In this document: positions 42,154 through 52,315 of the stretch, one piece after another
Layout: each line of letters begins with the position of its first letter
Numbering within the stretch: the stretch's first letter is position 1
Assembly: GCF_000622085.1 (NCBI RefSeq)
Contig: NZ_JHWL01000019.1
Location: 20,875 to 84,874 of the forward strand
Direction: 5' to 3'
DNA length: 64,000 nucleotides
Source of the DNA: Butyrivibrio proteoclasticus P6B7
Lineage (GTDB): Bacteria > Bacillota > Clostridia > Lachnospirales > Lachnospiraceae
Translations under genes and position numbers: made by a program
Notes under the pieces: generated by a model
Told to the model about the DNA's origin: nothing
The model's input: the letters and a program-made list of their open reading frames with translations, nothing else
Database searches by the model: none

Positions 42154-42824
42154 CCATCACCCTTTAAGATATATAAGCCAGGCTCCATCCCAGAGCGGAC
42201 GCCAGCCAATTCTGTTTTGCGATGGTTCGAGCACTGATATTTATGGCATTCCAAAAGCGGTTCTTAATCCTGCGAATTAAAACTCGGTTTGGCTCCTGGA
42301 TTTTGCGGCAGGGTGTTTTAATACTCGTGAGTGTGAGCAAAAAGTGCCCATTTTCTAATGCTCCAAAGCAGACTTTAAGGCGCATGCGAACGATTGTCTG
42401 AAGCAGGGCGTTAATGATTATATTACATGGCAAGCCCGCCCAAGCGGGCATTGTGGCAAAAGAAAAATGAGAATTTTCAAACTCTCTGAGCTTGGAAATT
42501 CTCATTTATTTTTTGCCTATGGAGCATAGCTCCAATTGCCATGTAATATAATCCGCCCTGCAAGTTTATCGTGCAGCATGCGTAATAAATAAAAGTCTGC
42601 GGAGCATCTGAGAAAATGCGCACCTTTTTGGTAGGCGAACGAGATTAAAATCACCTGCCGTAAAATCCAGGAGACAAACCTCAAACATGTTAATTCGCAA
42701 GCAGGATTAAGAACCACTTTTGGAATGCCATAAATTAGCAGCACTCTCTTACATCGCAAAACAGAATTGGCTGGCGTCCGCTCTGGGATGGAGCCTGTTC
42801 CTTTAGATTCCGCCGGTGATGGTC
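42152..42824. repeat. 673-bp imperfect palindrome between convergent thiT and addA
   Basis: The full intergenic span folds back on itself about position 42488. Perfect blocks: 42152-42161 with 42815-42824 (10 bp), 42179-42224 with 42752-42797 (46 bp), 42240-42257 with 42717-42734 (18 bp), 42259-42273 with 42700-42714 (15 bp), and 42417-42432 with 42537-42552 (16 bp). Intervening parts are partly matched. The outer ends coincide with the thiT TGA and addA TAG. Two open frames inside it are judged spurious. The centre is a bidirectional terminator. Function unknown: hairpin terminator, non-autonomous mobile element or structured RNA are all possible. Confidence 0.9.
42464..42518. terminator. 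bidirectional terminator at the centre of the palindrome
   Basis: AAAATGAGAATTT (about 42463-42477) pairs with AAATTCTCATTT (42496-42507), with T-rich runs following on the plus strand and, as A-rich sequence before it, on the minus strand. It would end transcripts of both thiT and addA. Confidence 0.75.
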
Positions 42825-45800
42825 TACGGCGCTAGTTTAATCTCTTTTCCAAGGGTAAAGGAGTAGATGTATACTTCCTTTACCTTTTTTTGTGTAGCGG
42901 ATTCAAGAGCCTTTTTGTAGTAGTCCAGCTGGACTTTGTAGCGGTCTATGAGTTCCTTGTCCTCTTTGACTTTGTCGGTCTTGTAGTCCATGAGGACGAT
43001 ATCATCCCCTTCAAGGAACCAGGCGTCGATGATGCCCTGAACCAGCACCATCTCATCCTCTGGGAACTTCTCGTTAAGATCCCTGGCAGATACTCCCATC
43101 ATGAAAGGCTTCTCTCTCATGAGATTTCCAGTTAAAAGAGCTTGTCCCATACGCTTTCCAAGGTCTGTGGACAGGAAGGTAATAATATCCTTGGCGTAGA
43201 TTGAGTCGTAGTATTCCTCTGGAATAACCTTCTCGTCTGCCTTTTCCTTGATCCAGTCGCGGACCTGGGTCACGGTCACATTTGGATTTCCGTAGATCTT
43301 TTCATCCAAAAGCTCCATGACTCTGTGGTATGCGGTACCTCTCTCAGGGCCAGAAAGTCTGCCAGATGGCTCGTAGTCTGGCTTTTCCCTATCACCTGCA
43401 AAATCCACTATTTCTGCGGTAAAATGCTCTCCCTCTTCCTCAAGGGCCTGTTTTTTAAGCTCCGAAACGGTGGTCTTGGTAAAGAGTCCCTGGAGATTAT
43501 CATAAGGGTATTTAGCGCTGAACTTTTCCTTGAGCCTTTCCTTAAGCTCTGGATCAACTCTGCCATCTATGTGGTCCGTAAGGTCAGCCCTGCGCAACTG
43601 CCCGGCTGTAGCCTTCTTAAGCTCCATAGTCAGGATCTTGTTATCGTCATAAAAGTCAAAATCAAAGGCTGGAACAGTCTCTGCCCTATCCTTGTATTTC
43701 TCGTAATCTGTGCCGTCTATAGATAGCTCTTTTACCAGCTTGCCAAAATTTGGGTGGCGCATAAGAGATGGCAGTAAAAGATCTAAATATGAGTGGGCAC
43801 CTGACCTTATGGAGTAAGGAAGCACGGTATTAGCGGCAATAAGGGCTATCTCCTTAAGGGCCTTGTCAACAGTGGTGGCCACGTCCTTAAAGCAGGCGGT
43901 AAGGTAGAGCTTCTCCTTGGCTCTTGTAAGGGCAACGTAGAGGACTCTCAGCTCCTCTCCCAGGCAGTCCATCACCATCTTGTCTGCGATGATCAGGCGC
44001 TTCAGGGTGTCATACTTAACGCGAAGCTTACTGTCTATGCACCTTACACCTATTCCAAGGTCCATATCTGTAATAAGGTCGCCCTGGGTGTCCATCTTGT
44101 TAAAGCCTTTGGAAAGACCTGCCACGAAAACCACAGGGAACTCAAGTCCTTTACTCTTATGGATACTCATAATGCGGACAACATCGGCGTTTTCATCAAT
44201 GGTGCCAGCTTCTCCCTGGTCCACCTGAATGAATTTTACATGCTCGATATATCTTACAAAGTGGAAAAGGCCTTTGAAACTGGACTTTTCAAAGGACAGA
44301 GCCTTGTTAAGAAGAAGGTCAAGGTTTGCCTTTCTCTGCTCTCCTCCTGGCATAGCGGCAACATAGGCATCAAAGCCTGTCTCCTGTATCACATACTGGA
44401 TAATGCCGTGAACTGAGGTGTAGGTGGACATCTGTCGCAGGTTATCCACAAAGGCTACGAATTTATCTCTTTTATCCACCAGGTCTTCGTCTAAATCCAC
44501 CTTCTTAAGGCAGGCGTAGAAGGGCTCAACCTTAAGGATAGATTCATCCTGATTGATGGCGATCCTGATCCTAGCCAGCTCTTCGTCGTCAAAGCCTCCG
44601 ATGAAGGAGTGCATAATGGCAACCAGAGGAATGTCCTGCATAGGGTTATCAATGATGCTAAGAAGGTTAACTATGAAATCCACCTCAAAAGCCTCATAAT
44701 AGCCCGATTTGGACTCTATATAGGCAGGAATGCCCTGTTTACCCAGAATCTTCTTAAACACGTCATCCCAGCCTGTATTTGCCCTTAAAAGGATAACTAT
44801 ATCTTTGTACTTAAGGTCTGGGTTCTTATGGCGAAGCTCAGCGATCTTGCCGGCTATAACAAGGGCTTCTTTCTCCTTGGCTGTGTAATCAGATAGTTCC
44901 TCACTATCACCCTCAGCCTCCACAAGGAGAAGTTCCGGTGACATGTCAAAGGCAGGCTCCTCATAGGTTGCGCCCGTAACAAGCCTTGCATCCTCATCGT
45001 AGGCTACGCTTCCTAAGTCAGTATCCATAATCTTCTCGAAGATGTAGTTGGTGCCCTCAAGGACCTCCTTCCTACTTCTAAAGTTCATATGAAGGTCGAT
45101 TCGCCTATCCTTGGAATCAGGGTCCTTATTAAAGCTCACCAGCTTATCCATGAAGATCTCCGGGCGGGCCAGACGGAACTTGTAAATACTCTGCTTAACG
45201 TCGCCTACCATGAACCTTTCTGAACGCTCCACGTCCTCGCCGGAAATAGCCTTCAAAATAAGCTCCTGCACGTTATTACTGTCCTGATACTCATCTATTA
45301 ATACTTCTTTAAAGAAATCCCTATATTCAAGGGCCACACTGGATGGAGTGCACTTTTCCATGATTTCCTGGCTAGAAAGCCCCTGACATTCCTCTTCTGA
45401 AGGGTGATTTACCAGTATGTTAAGTGCATAGTGCTCCATATCAGAAAAGTCGATGAGTCTCATCTCCTTTTTCTTGTCTTCGAAAGCTCTTTTAAACTTG
45501 ATAGTAAGATTACAAAGCTCCTTAACAGCCCTGTCGCAAAGGACCATCTGATCAATGATCACATCACTTGGAAGGGCATAGTAGGTCTCAATGAGGTCCT
45601 TGATTTCATCCTTAACTGTGGTCCTTAAATTCTTGGCATACTCCCTCTTGGAAGGGTTAACGCTGTCGTCCTTCTTGGTGGGCAGCCTGTCAAAAGAAAT
45701 ACTTCTTATCCTGTCAAAGAGCTGGTCGTAGGAATTAAGGGATAAAAGAGCTTCAATCATATCCTTTTCCTTTTCGATCAGGTCTCCATACATGTATGGT

Positions 45801-46528
45801 CCATCTGGCTCACAGCAGATTTTCTCTGCGTTCTCCAGCTTATTAAAGCAATCCTTAAGTTTCCTTATGGTGTCACTTACACAGGCCTTCACCCAGTAAA
45901 GCTGTTCAAAATCAGCGCCTTCCAGACTATAGTCTCTGGATCTTTCATTAATCCAGTCCTCAGGCCAGGGCATACTCATAGAGAATCTAAAGAGCTGATA
46001 GATGTACTCCGCTACCTTCTTGTCGTTGCTGCCTGTGCCAAAGTACTCCATGGTATAAAGGAAATCGTCATTCTCTCCGGTTTTGGCCTTTTCGTACTCT
46101 GCTTCCAAAAGCTCGTTCATGACATCTTCCTGAAGGAGTCTGAACTCACCTTCGTCTCCAACCCTAAAGGACGGGTCCAGACCGATTGAATTAAAATTGT
46201 TCTTAATAATGTACTGACAGAAGGAATCTATGGTGGTTATCTGGGCATTGTGGACCAGAGTCTCCTGTTTCTGCAGGTGTTTGTTGTCAGGGTCCTCTAA
46301 AAGCTTATCCTGTATAGCTAAAGTGATCTTCTCCTTCATCTGTGAAGCCGCGGCCTTAGTGAAGGTCACCACAAGAAGATGGTCAATATCCACATTCTCA
46401 CTGATCATCTGGATTATTCTCTCTACAAGGACCGCTGTCTTACCGGAGCCAGCAGCTGCAGATACAAGTATATTCTGTTTACGCGAGTCAATTACTGACT
46501 GCTGTTCTTTAGTGAATTTAACCGCCAT
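42824..46528 (-). CDS. addA: ATP-dependent helicase/nuclease subunit A
   Basis: A 1234-residue UvrD-like helicase with C-terminal nuclease, the AddA subunit for double-strand-break end resection. Walker A is SAAAGSGKTAVLVERI at the N-terminus; other helicase motifs include VLIDEYQDSN, VGDVKQSIYKFR and MSIHKSKGLEFPVVFVAG, with LYVALTRAKEKLYL near the end of the motor. The nuclease domain has GTAYHRVMELL and QGIIDAWFLEGDDIVLMDYKTDK with the catalytic D-(x)n-DYK. Translation starts inside addB (11-base overlap), as in Firmicute addBA operons. It ends exactly at the edge of the palindrome. Confidence 0.97.
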   Translation of the reverse strand: MAVKFTKEQQSVIDSRKQNILVSAAAGSGKTAVLVERIIQMISENVDIDHLLVVTFTKAAASQMKEKITLAIQDKLLEDPDNKHLQKQETLVHNAQITTIDSFCQYIIKNNFNSIGLDPSFRVGDEGEFRLLQEDVMNELLEAEYEKAKTGENDDFLYTMEYFGTGSNDKKVAEYIYQLFRFSMSMPWPEDWINERSRDYSLEGADFEQLYWVKACVSDTIRKLKDCFNKLENAEKICCEPDGPYMYGDLIEKEKDMIEALLSLNSYDQLFDRIRSISFDRLPTKKDDSVNPSKREYAKNLRTTVKDEIKDLIETYYALPSDVIIDQMVLCDRAVKELCNLTIKFKRAFEDKKKEMRLIDFSDMEHYALNILVNHPSEEECQGLSSQEIMEKCTPSSVALEYRDFFKEVLIDEYQDSNNVQELILKAISGEDVERSERFMVGDVKQSIYKFRLARPEIFMDKLVSFNKDPDSKDRRIDLHMNFRSRKEVLEGTNYIFEKIMDTDLGSVAYDEDARLVTGATYEEPAFDMSPELLLVEAEGDSEELSDYTAKEKEALVIAGKIAELRHKNPDLKYKDIVILLRANTGWDDVFKKILGKQGIPAYIESKSGYYEAFEVDFIVNLLSIIDNPMQDIPLVAIMHSFIGGFDDEELARIRIAINQDESILKVEPFYACLKKVDLDEDLVDKRDKFVAFVDNLRQMSTYTSVHGIIQYVIQETGFDAYVAAMPGGEQRKANLDLLLNKALSFEKSSFKGLFHFVRYIEHVKFIQVDQGEAGTIDENADVVRIMSIHKSKGLEFPVVFVAGLSKGFNKMDTQGDLITDMDLGIGVRCIDSKLRVKYDTLKRLIIADKMVMDCLGEELRVLYVALTRAKEKLYLTACFKDVATTVDKALKEIALIAANTVLPYSIRSGAHSYLDLLLPSLMRHPNFGKLVKELSIDGTDYEKYKDRAETVPAFDFDFYDDNKILTMELKKATAGQLRRADLTDHIDGRVDPELKERLKEKFSAKYPYDNLQGLFTKTTVSELKKQALEEEGEHFTAEIVDFAGDREKPDYEPSGRLSGPERGTAYHRVMELLDEKIYGNPNVTVTQVRDWIKEKADEKVIPEEYYDSIYAKDIITFLSTDLGKRMGQALLTGNLMREKPFMMGVSARDLNEKFPEDEMVLVQGIIDAWFLEGDDIVLMDYKTDKVKEDKELIDRYKVQLDYYKKALESATQKKVKEVYIYSFTLGKEIKLAP

Positions 46529-49500
46529 TTCTTATGATCTCCATTGCATCCTGATCTGAAATATCAAGCTTTCTCTTGTTAAAGCCCGGAATCTTCTCAT
46601 CATATCCACATATTGATCTGTACTGACAATAGGTACATGAGCCGTGAGTTCCCATTTCATAAGGGTTTACAGCTATATCACCATCAAGGATCCTATTGCC
46701 AAATTCCTTGATCTTCTTATGTACATAGGCTGAAATCTTGTCGTAGTCTGACCTTGACGCTGTCTGAGATCTGCTACTTAAGGTTCCATCCTTCTTAAGC
46801 TCTACCGGAATTACGTCGGACTTAGCTGTTAAGCCCTCATCCAGCATCTGGATAATAGCCTGATCTTCGTTAACCAGACCGGTCATTCGTAGCTCCTGTT
46901 TGATCATTTCATTGATCTCTTCTGGATGAAGGTCTCCCTTTCCAGCAACCACAGGGTCATCCACGTGGTAATACAAAATTGCAGCGGGAACCACATTCTT
47001 ATTTCCGGATAATTTCTTTTCCGTGGCTATGGCAACATCCATATACATAACCAACTGAAGCTGAAGTCCATAATAGAGAGAAGCCACATTAAATCTATGT
47101 TTGCCGGACTTAAAGTCTATTACTTTGACGTACACATTATCATCATCTTTGTATAGATCAATTCGGTCAATTCTGCCCCTTAATTTCATACTGCGTGTTA
47201 TTTTATCCTTTTCATCGGCAGAAAGATCTATGTTGATCTCATCAAGATTTCCAGCTTCAGAAAAGTCCATTTCCAAATATTCCGGGTTAAAGCGTCCCTT
47301 GGAAACCTGGTATTTAAGGGTTTCTACGGTCCTTGAAAGGATTCTCCTGATGCGTTCAACCATGAACTGATTGCGGGCACTACTCCTTAAAATGGTATCT
47401 CCATACCCATCCACCACGCTTGTTAAAATCTGATTTAACATTTCGTCAGATTGCTGCTGTGGCAAGGTTCTCCAGTCAATCTTCCTCTTTATGATCTCTG
47501 AAGTATATCTTTCCAAAACTTCATGGAATACATTTCCAAGATCCGATACGTCAAAGTCATAATCAGATCTTTCCTCCAGGTTAAGTCCGTAGCTTATAAA
47601 GTGTGCATAGCAGCAGGAAGCAAACCTCTCAAGACGACTTACAGAGTTTTCAAGGATTACGCCGTACAGAGCCTCCGCAACTCCCTTGGCTATTGGCTTA
47701 TCGGTATAATGCTTGAAAGCCGCATCAGTCAAAGCATCAAGAAGTTCATCCCCCTTCTCTTCCTGTAAAACCTTATAAAGAGTCATGAAGGATGTGGTGT
47801 CTTCTTCCGGAAGGGTTCCTTCTGTGTATTTACGCAGCATTACTGCCAGATTGTCGCAGCTATCAAGAACCCTGACGTTCTGACTTAAGAAATCCCCATC
47901 CTCTGGTCTTTCCACCTTAAGGTCCTTGAACATCATTAGAAGTTTAGGAATCAGATAGGCTGGTCTTAAACTCTTTCCCTCCTGATCAAGCTCTGAGCAT
48001 GACAGGTAAAGCCTGTTGGTAGGCTTTGTCAGGTTCATATAAAGATAGAGTCTCTGAATATACATCTGCTGTCTAGGAGTTGGCGCCAATTCTACTCCTG
48101 TATCAAGGTCTAAGAGGAACTGCCTGTCGATGTCCGACAAAATGCCGCCACTACCTGCATTTGAAGGTATTGCTCCGTCATTAACACCGATAAAGAACAG
48201 GTTCTTGATCTCCTTAAGCCTTGTTCTCTCAATGTCACCAACGATAATCCTGTCCACATCCTGAGGAATCGTGCCCACTTCGATCTCGCCAAAGCCGGCA
48301 TTTAGAATATCCCTGAACTCTGTGATATCAATCTTGTCATCTCCAATAAGATCCATCATCTGCTGCAAAAGGCCCATGATCTTGCCGTAGATCTGGCCAT
48401 ATTCTCTACTTCTCTTAAGGTCTCCCCTATCCTCAAAGTACTTCTGATAGGAAAGGAGCTTATTCTCTGAATCGTTGTCCTCTATAACCTTCATAAGGGC
48501 TGTAGCAATCTCTTTTACCGTTCCCTCTTTAACATCAAATAAGGGCGCAAGATTAGCGCTTATGACACTTCTCATGTTCTCAAGCTTCGCCATAAGGGCT
48601 ATCTCGTACTCCGCCAGATTATCAGCATTCTTCCTTGGTTTAAAATGCCTTGGCATGCGCCTTGAGAATCTGTCCTCCCACTGGTTCTTGCCGCTTATTC
48701 CAAGGGCTCTGACGTAGTTCTCAAGATAATCCACATCCTCCCTGTCAAAGGAAGTCATGCCGCTTCGCATATAGTGGAACACATCCTCGTACTTGTAGTT
48801 AGTAATAACGATATTGATGGCACTTGTGATGAACTCCACAAAGGGATTCAGCACCAGCTTGGTGTTCTGGTCGATGTAGACCGGTATATCGAATTTCTCT
48901 GCTTCTTTTTCCACAATATCACTGTAGCTGTCCAATGAACCGCACACTATGGCAATGTCCCTAAAGGCGCATTCTCCAGAGTTTATCAGCTCTGATATCT
49001 TGATAAAGGTCTGTCTTACCTCCTCAAGCGGGGTCTGGGATGTGTAGAGGGCGATGTTAAGGTCATCCCCTTCATAGCTCTTTTTGTTATATCTAAAGAG
49101 GTTCTCCTCAAGAAAGGCCAGGGACTTATTGCCCTCTAGTCTCTTTACCGGAGTCTCCTTTATGAATATGTCGCTTCTCTCCTTGGCAAAAGAGCTCCTC
49201 CATACTTCAAAGTCAGGCAGGGAGCCCACTTTCCCGTATATATCGCTTTCTAAATTGTACTGCAGCTTTTCAAGGTCTCTGACTGTTTTCTTGGTGAGCA
49301 TGAACAGCTCCTGATCCTCCACTGGGCCCTCTGGGTCCTCCTCTGGAGAAATGGTCAGAGAAACCACCACCTCTTTGCAAAGGGCAAGGAGATTTTCAAT
49401 TACTCTGTACTGGATAGGGGTAAAGCCAGTGAAACCGTCAAATACAATGATACTGTCCTTGATAAGCCCTGATTTAGGAAGGACTTTACAAAGAACGTCC

Positions 49501-50039
49501 AGCTTTTCCTCTGTTGTTATGAATTTGCCGTCGATATATTTAAGAAATTCACTGTAGAGAAGTCTAAGATCCTTGATTTTGGAGTTAAGTGCCCCCTTTT
49601 CATAGCTCTTTTCCTCAAGGGCAGCCAGCTCCTCATCTCCAATTCCGTACTGCATGAATTCAGAAATTGTGGACTTAACTTCGTCGATATAGCCTGGTTT
49701 ATGCATATTGGAGCCGATTATAGGAAGTCTGTCTCCGAGGATATCGGAAACACGCCTTAAGACAAGACTTTTGCCCACGTCATCAAGCACAGAAAAAGAG
49801 CCAAGGCCTGTTTCGTCAAAGATTCTGTGACAAAGCCTGCCAAAGCTCAATACATCAATGTTCATTATGGCATGAGAAGGGTGCATTCTTACTACATCCT
49901 TCTGGGTCTGCATGGTAAACTGGTCTGGAACTATGATATAAAAATCACGTCCAGGCTCTTCTATACTTCTTTTTATAATTTCCTGGTACAAAAGTGTACT
50001 CTTTCCTGCACCAGATGCCCCAAAACAAAACCTTAACAT
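46518..50039 (-). CDS. addB: ATP-dependent helicase/nuclease subunit B
   Basis: A 1173-residue AddB subunit, which recognises Chi and cuts with its own nuclease. The N-terminal nucleotide site FGASGAGKSTLLYQEI is present. The four iron-sulfur Cys are placed by pattern: one in RFASCCYAHFISYGL, and Cys1135, Cys1138 and Cys1144 in GSCTYCQYRSICGYD. The nuclease has DLGNVFHEVLERY and VKVIDFKSGKHRF. It overlaps addA by 11 bases and follows the GGDEF-EAL gene by 18 bases, so all three may share one message. The start has no strong ribosome site (GGATTTGG). Confidence 0.96.
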   Translation of the reverse strand: MLRFCFGASGAGKSTLLYQEIIKRSIEEPGRDFYIIVPDQFTMQTQKDVVRMHPSHAIMNIDVLSFGRLCHRIFDETGLGSFSVLDDVGKSLVLRRVSDILGDRLPIIGSNMHKPGYIDEVKSTISEFMQYGIGDEELAALEEKSYEKGALNSKIKDLRLLYSEFLKYIDGKFITTEEKLDVLCKVLPKSGLIKDSIIVFDGFTGFTPIQYRVIENLLALCKEVVVSLTISPEEDPEGPVEDQELFMLTKKTVRDLEKLQYNLESDIYGKVGSLPDFEVWRSSFAKERSDIFIKETPVKRLEGNKSLAFLEENLFRYNKKSYEGDDLNIALYTSQTPLEEVRQTFIKISELINSGECAFRDIAIVCGSLDSYSDIVEKEAEKFDIPVYIDQNTKLVLNPFVEFITSAINIVITNYKYEDVFHYMRSGMTSFDREDVDYLENYVRALGISGKNQWEDRFSRRMPRHFKPRKNADNLAEYEIALMAKLENMRSVISANLAPLFDVKEGTVKEIATALMKVIEDNDSENKLLSYQKYFEDRGDLKRSREYGQIYGKIMGLLQQMMDLIGDDKIDITEFRDILNAGFGEIEVGTIPQDVDRIIVGDIERTRLKEIKNLFFIGVNDGAIPSNAGSGGILSDIDRQFLLDLDTGVELAPTPRQQMYIQRLYLYMNLTKPTNRLYLSCSELDQEGKSLRPAYLIPKLLMMFKDLKVERPEDGDFLSQNVRVLDSCDNLAVMLRKYTEGTLPEEDTTSFMTLYKVLQEEKGDELLDALTDAAFKHYTDKPIAKGVAEALYGVILENSVSRLERFASCCYAHFISYGLNLEERSDYDFDVSDLGNVFHEVLERYTSEIIKRKIDWRTLPQQQSDEMLNQILTSVVDGYGDTILRSSARNQFMVERIRRILSRTVETLKYQVSKGRFNPEYLEMDFSEAGNLDEINIDLSADEKDKITRSMKLRGRIDRIDLYKDDDNVYVKVIDFKSGKHRFNVASLYYGLQLQLVMYMDVAIATEKKLSGNKNVVPAAILYYHVDDPVVAGKGDLHPEEINEMIKQELRMTGLVNEDQAIIQMLDEGLTAKSDVIPVELKKDGTLSSRSQTASRSDYDKISAYVHKKIKEFGNRILDGDIAVNPYEMGTHGSCTYCQYRSICGYDEKIPGFNKRKLDISDQDAMEIIRNGG

Positions 50040-50057
50040 TCCAAATCCGCCCCATTA

Positions 50058-52205
50058 TCATGATTTTCCGTAGATAATGTCGTTACTGATCTCGTCGGCA
50101 TATCTACAAAGGGAAATATACTTCCATCTGTCATTATAATAGAAAGGCAGAATCATGTACATCTGAAGTCGGCCACCGTCCCCAGGAATTCCTGAGTGGA
50201 AATAGTCAACCACGTAATCTCTTTTTATCTTGGCAATCCTGTCTCTGACTGTTGGAATACGGTAGAATTCCCTGAATCTCTCCTTATCTTCCGGATGTAT
50301 ATACATGTTGGAGTAGATCTCTACCGCCTTTACGGCATCACTTTCAAGGTCAGCCACCGCCAGCTGATCAGAGTTAAGGAAGATATTTTCAACTGTGCCA
50401 TCCTCGTCATAGAGATCGACGCGGAAATACTGATTAAACACATGAGCCATGGCAACATTGATGTTATCAGAAGCTCTGGCTTCTCCATGGAGAGTGACAT
50501 TTCTTGAAACAAGAGCGTAGGCTGCCCTATCTCCCATTCTATCAATAAAGCGAACCTTGGTGTTTATCACACTGCCACTTGTAATAATATCCGTTTCAGC
50601 TCTTTTATCATAGGACTTCTCTGCCTTATCCATGACCTCACGAAGCTTGATAACTTCCGGAATCTCGTTGTTGGAATTTCTCTTATTTGCCTCGTCAACG
50701 CCTGTGATTCCAAGGGAGCTCATAAAGTTCACGTAAGCATTATTAGCATAGAGGAAAGTCATTGCCTCCGGTGTTGTTTCGATAATAGCTATAGGAAGGT
50801 TATTAAGCACCTCCATCTTCTTCTCTCTAAGAGGTACACTTCCAAGGACATTAATCTCACCTATCCGATCGTAATACTGGTTATACTTAAAGTCTTCACA
50901 TACATCAAATGAGTAATCGCCTTCAAGGGTAAAGTGATCTGTTGGCTTAGGTTTTCCAAACAGATATCCCTGAAGTCTTTCACAGCCGATTCTTCTAAGG
51001 AAATCATACTGTTCCTGGGTTTCTACACCCTCTGCCAATGTGTGCATGCCCAGTTCCTTGGCCATATTTACTATGGTTGAGAGAATGACCTTAGCTCTTT
51101 TATTGGTCTCGAAGTCCCTCAGGAAGTTCATGTCGATCTTGAGCATATCAAAGTTATAGGTCTTAAGGTTGTTAAAAGAGCTATAGCCTGCCCCGAAATC
51201 GTCCATCCAAACCTGGTATCCTGCTTCTCTAAAGCGGGTAATATGGTCACTAATATATTGTTCTCCTGATGCAACGGCACTTTCAGTTATTTCGATATTG
51301 AGAAGATTAGCTGGAATCTCATACTTTTCCCTTATCTTATCTATCTCTGATAAGATGTCACAGAGCTCAAAATCAAGTCTTGAAAGATTTACAGAAATAG
51401 GCTCCACTGCCATCTTAAAGGACATATCAATTCGGATATCCTGACAAACCTGATCAATGATATAAAGATCAAGCTTGTGAATAAGGTGAACATCTTCCAG
51501 CACCTCTACAAAAATAGCAGGTGATATCATTCCATGCTTAGGATCTATCCATCTTGCAAGAGCCTCGTATCCACAGACTTTTCCTGTAAGTGCCCTAACT
51601 TCTCTCTGATAATAAACCTTGAAGTATTTCTGTTTAAAGGCTTCTTCAAATTCATCTATAACGTACTGTCTAAGCTCATTCTCTTTGTTAAGCTCTTCGC
51701 TGTAGTAGTTAATGTCCTTATCGTAAACATGGATGATCACGTCACAGGCGATCTTGGCTCTGTCCACCATAACAACGGCGTCCTCTTCATTGCCATCAGC
51801 CTTGTAGACACCAGCTTTAAGGCGCATTTTAAGACCCTTATCGTATTTGATAAGGCTCCTCTTAAGCTGGTCAAACTTAACCTGTATTTCATCTTCTTTG
51901 ATAGTGTTGGAAAGAATTATGAACTGATCTCCGCCTGCTCTTGCCGCAAGCTCATCAGAAAAGATTGCTTTTATCTCTAAGGCCAGGCTCTTTAAGAACT
52001 CATTACCGCCAGAAAAGCCGAAGTTCTGGTTAAAGAGTTTGAAATTCATGACATTCAAATAAACAACCACAGTGTCCTTGGTTGCTGCAAACCGGCCGTG
52101 TCCCTGAAGATGGGATAACAAACCTGTAAGACTTTGTAATCCTGTAAGTTCATCTAGCTGGTCTTTTTCTTCAATTGTAAAAAAAGCGCCATTTTCCGTG
52201 AACAA
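50058..52205 (-). CDS. degenerate GGDEF and intact EAL domain protein with PAS-like C-terminus
   Basis: A 715-residue cyclic-di-GMP protein. The GGDEF domain (about 15-175) reads ARAGGDQF in the active loop, Glu replaced by Gln, so it is probably not a cyclase. The EAL domain (about 185-435) is intact: YEALARW, EITESAV, DDFGAGYSSFNNL, KIDMNFLRD, AEGVET, and probably hydrolyses c-di-GMP. A PAS-like region follows (LPIAIIETTPEAMTFLYAN). No membrane spans. The start looks like TTG at 52205 with GGGTG upstream, an unusual choice; no ATG is near. It is the first gene before addB. Confidence 0.9.
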   Translation of the reverse strand: MFTENGAFFTIEEKDQLDELTGLQSLTGLLSHLQGHGRFAATKDTVVVYLNVMNFKLFNQNFGFSGGNEFLKSLALEIKAIFSDELAARAGGDQFIILSNTIKEDEIQVKFDQLKRSLIKYDKGLKMRLKAGVYKADGNEEDAVVMVDRAKIACDVIIHVYDKDINYYSEELNKENELRQYVIDEFEEAFKQKYFKVYYQREVRALTGKVCGYEALARWIDPKHGMISPAIFVEVLEDVHLIHKLDLYIIDQVCQDIRIDMSFKMAVEPISVNLSRLDFELCDILSEIDKIREKYEIPANLLNIEITESAVASGEQYISDHITRFREAGYQVWMDDFGAGYSSFNNLKTYNFDMLKIDMNFLRDFETNKRAKVILSTIVNMAKELGMHTLAEGVETQEQYDFLRRIGCERLQGYLFGKPKPTDHFTLEGDYSFDVCEDFKYNQYYDRIGEINVLGSVPLREKKMEVLNNLPIAIIETTPEAMTFLYANNAYVNFMSSLGITGVDEANKRNSNNEIPEVIKLREVMDKAEKSYDKRAETDIITSGSVINTKVRFIDRMGDRAAYALVSRNVTLHGEARASDNINVAMAHVFNQYFRVDLYDEDGTVENIFLNSDQLAVADLESDAVKAVEIYSNMYIHPEDKERFREFYRIPTVRDRIAKIKRDYVVDYFHSGIPGDGGRLQMYMILPFYYNDRWKYISLCRYADEISNDIIYGKS

Positions 52206-52315
52206 TAATATGCACCCACATTAAATTTACAGTTGTACATACATTATAACATGTAATGCCGATAAACCACGTGGATGCATATTGTTTAATAGAAATTTTA
52301 TTTGTCGTATTTTAA

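Noticed and set aside
42164..42759. Two minus-strand frames of 113 and 80 residues inside the palindrome
   Set aside because: They follow from the inverted repeat itself, lack ribosome sites and overlap the hairpin arms; not treated as genes.
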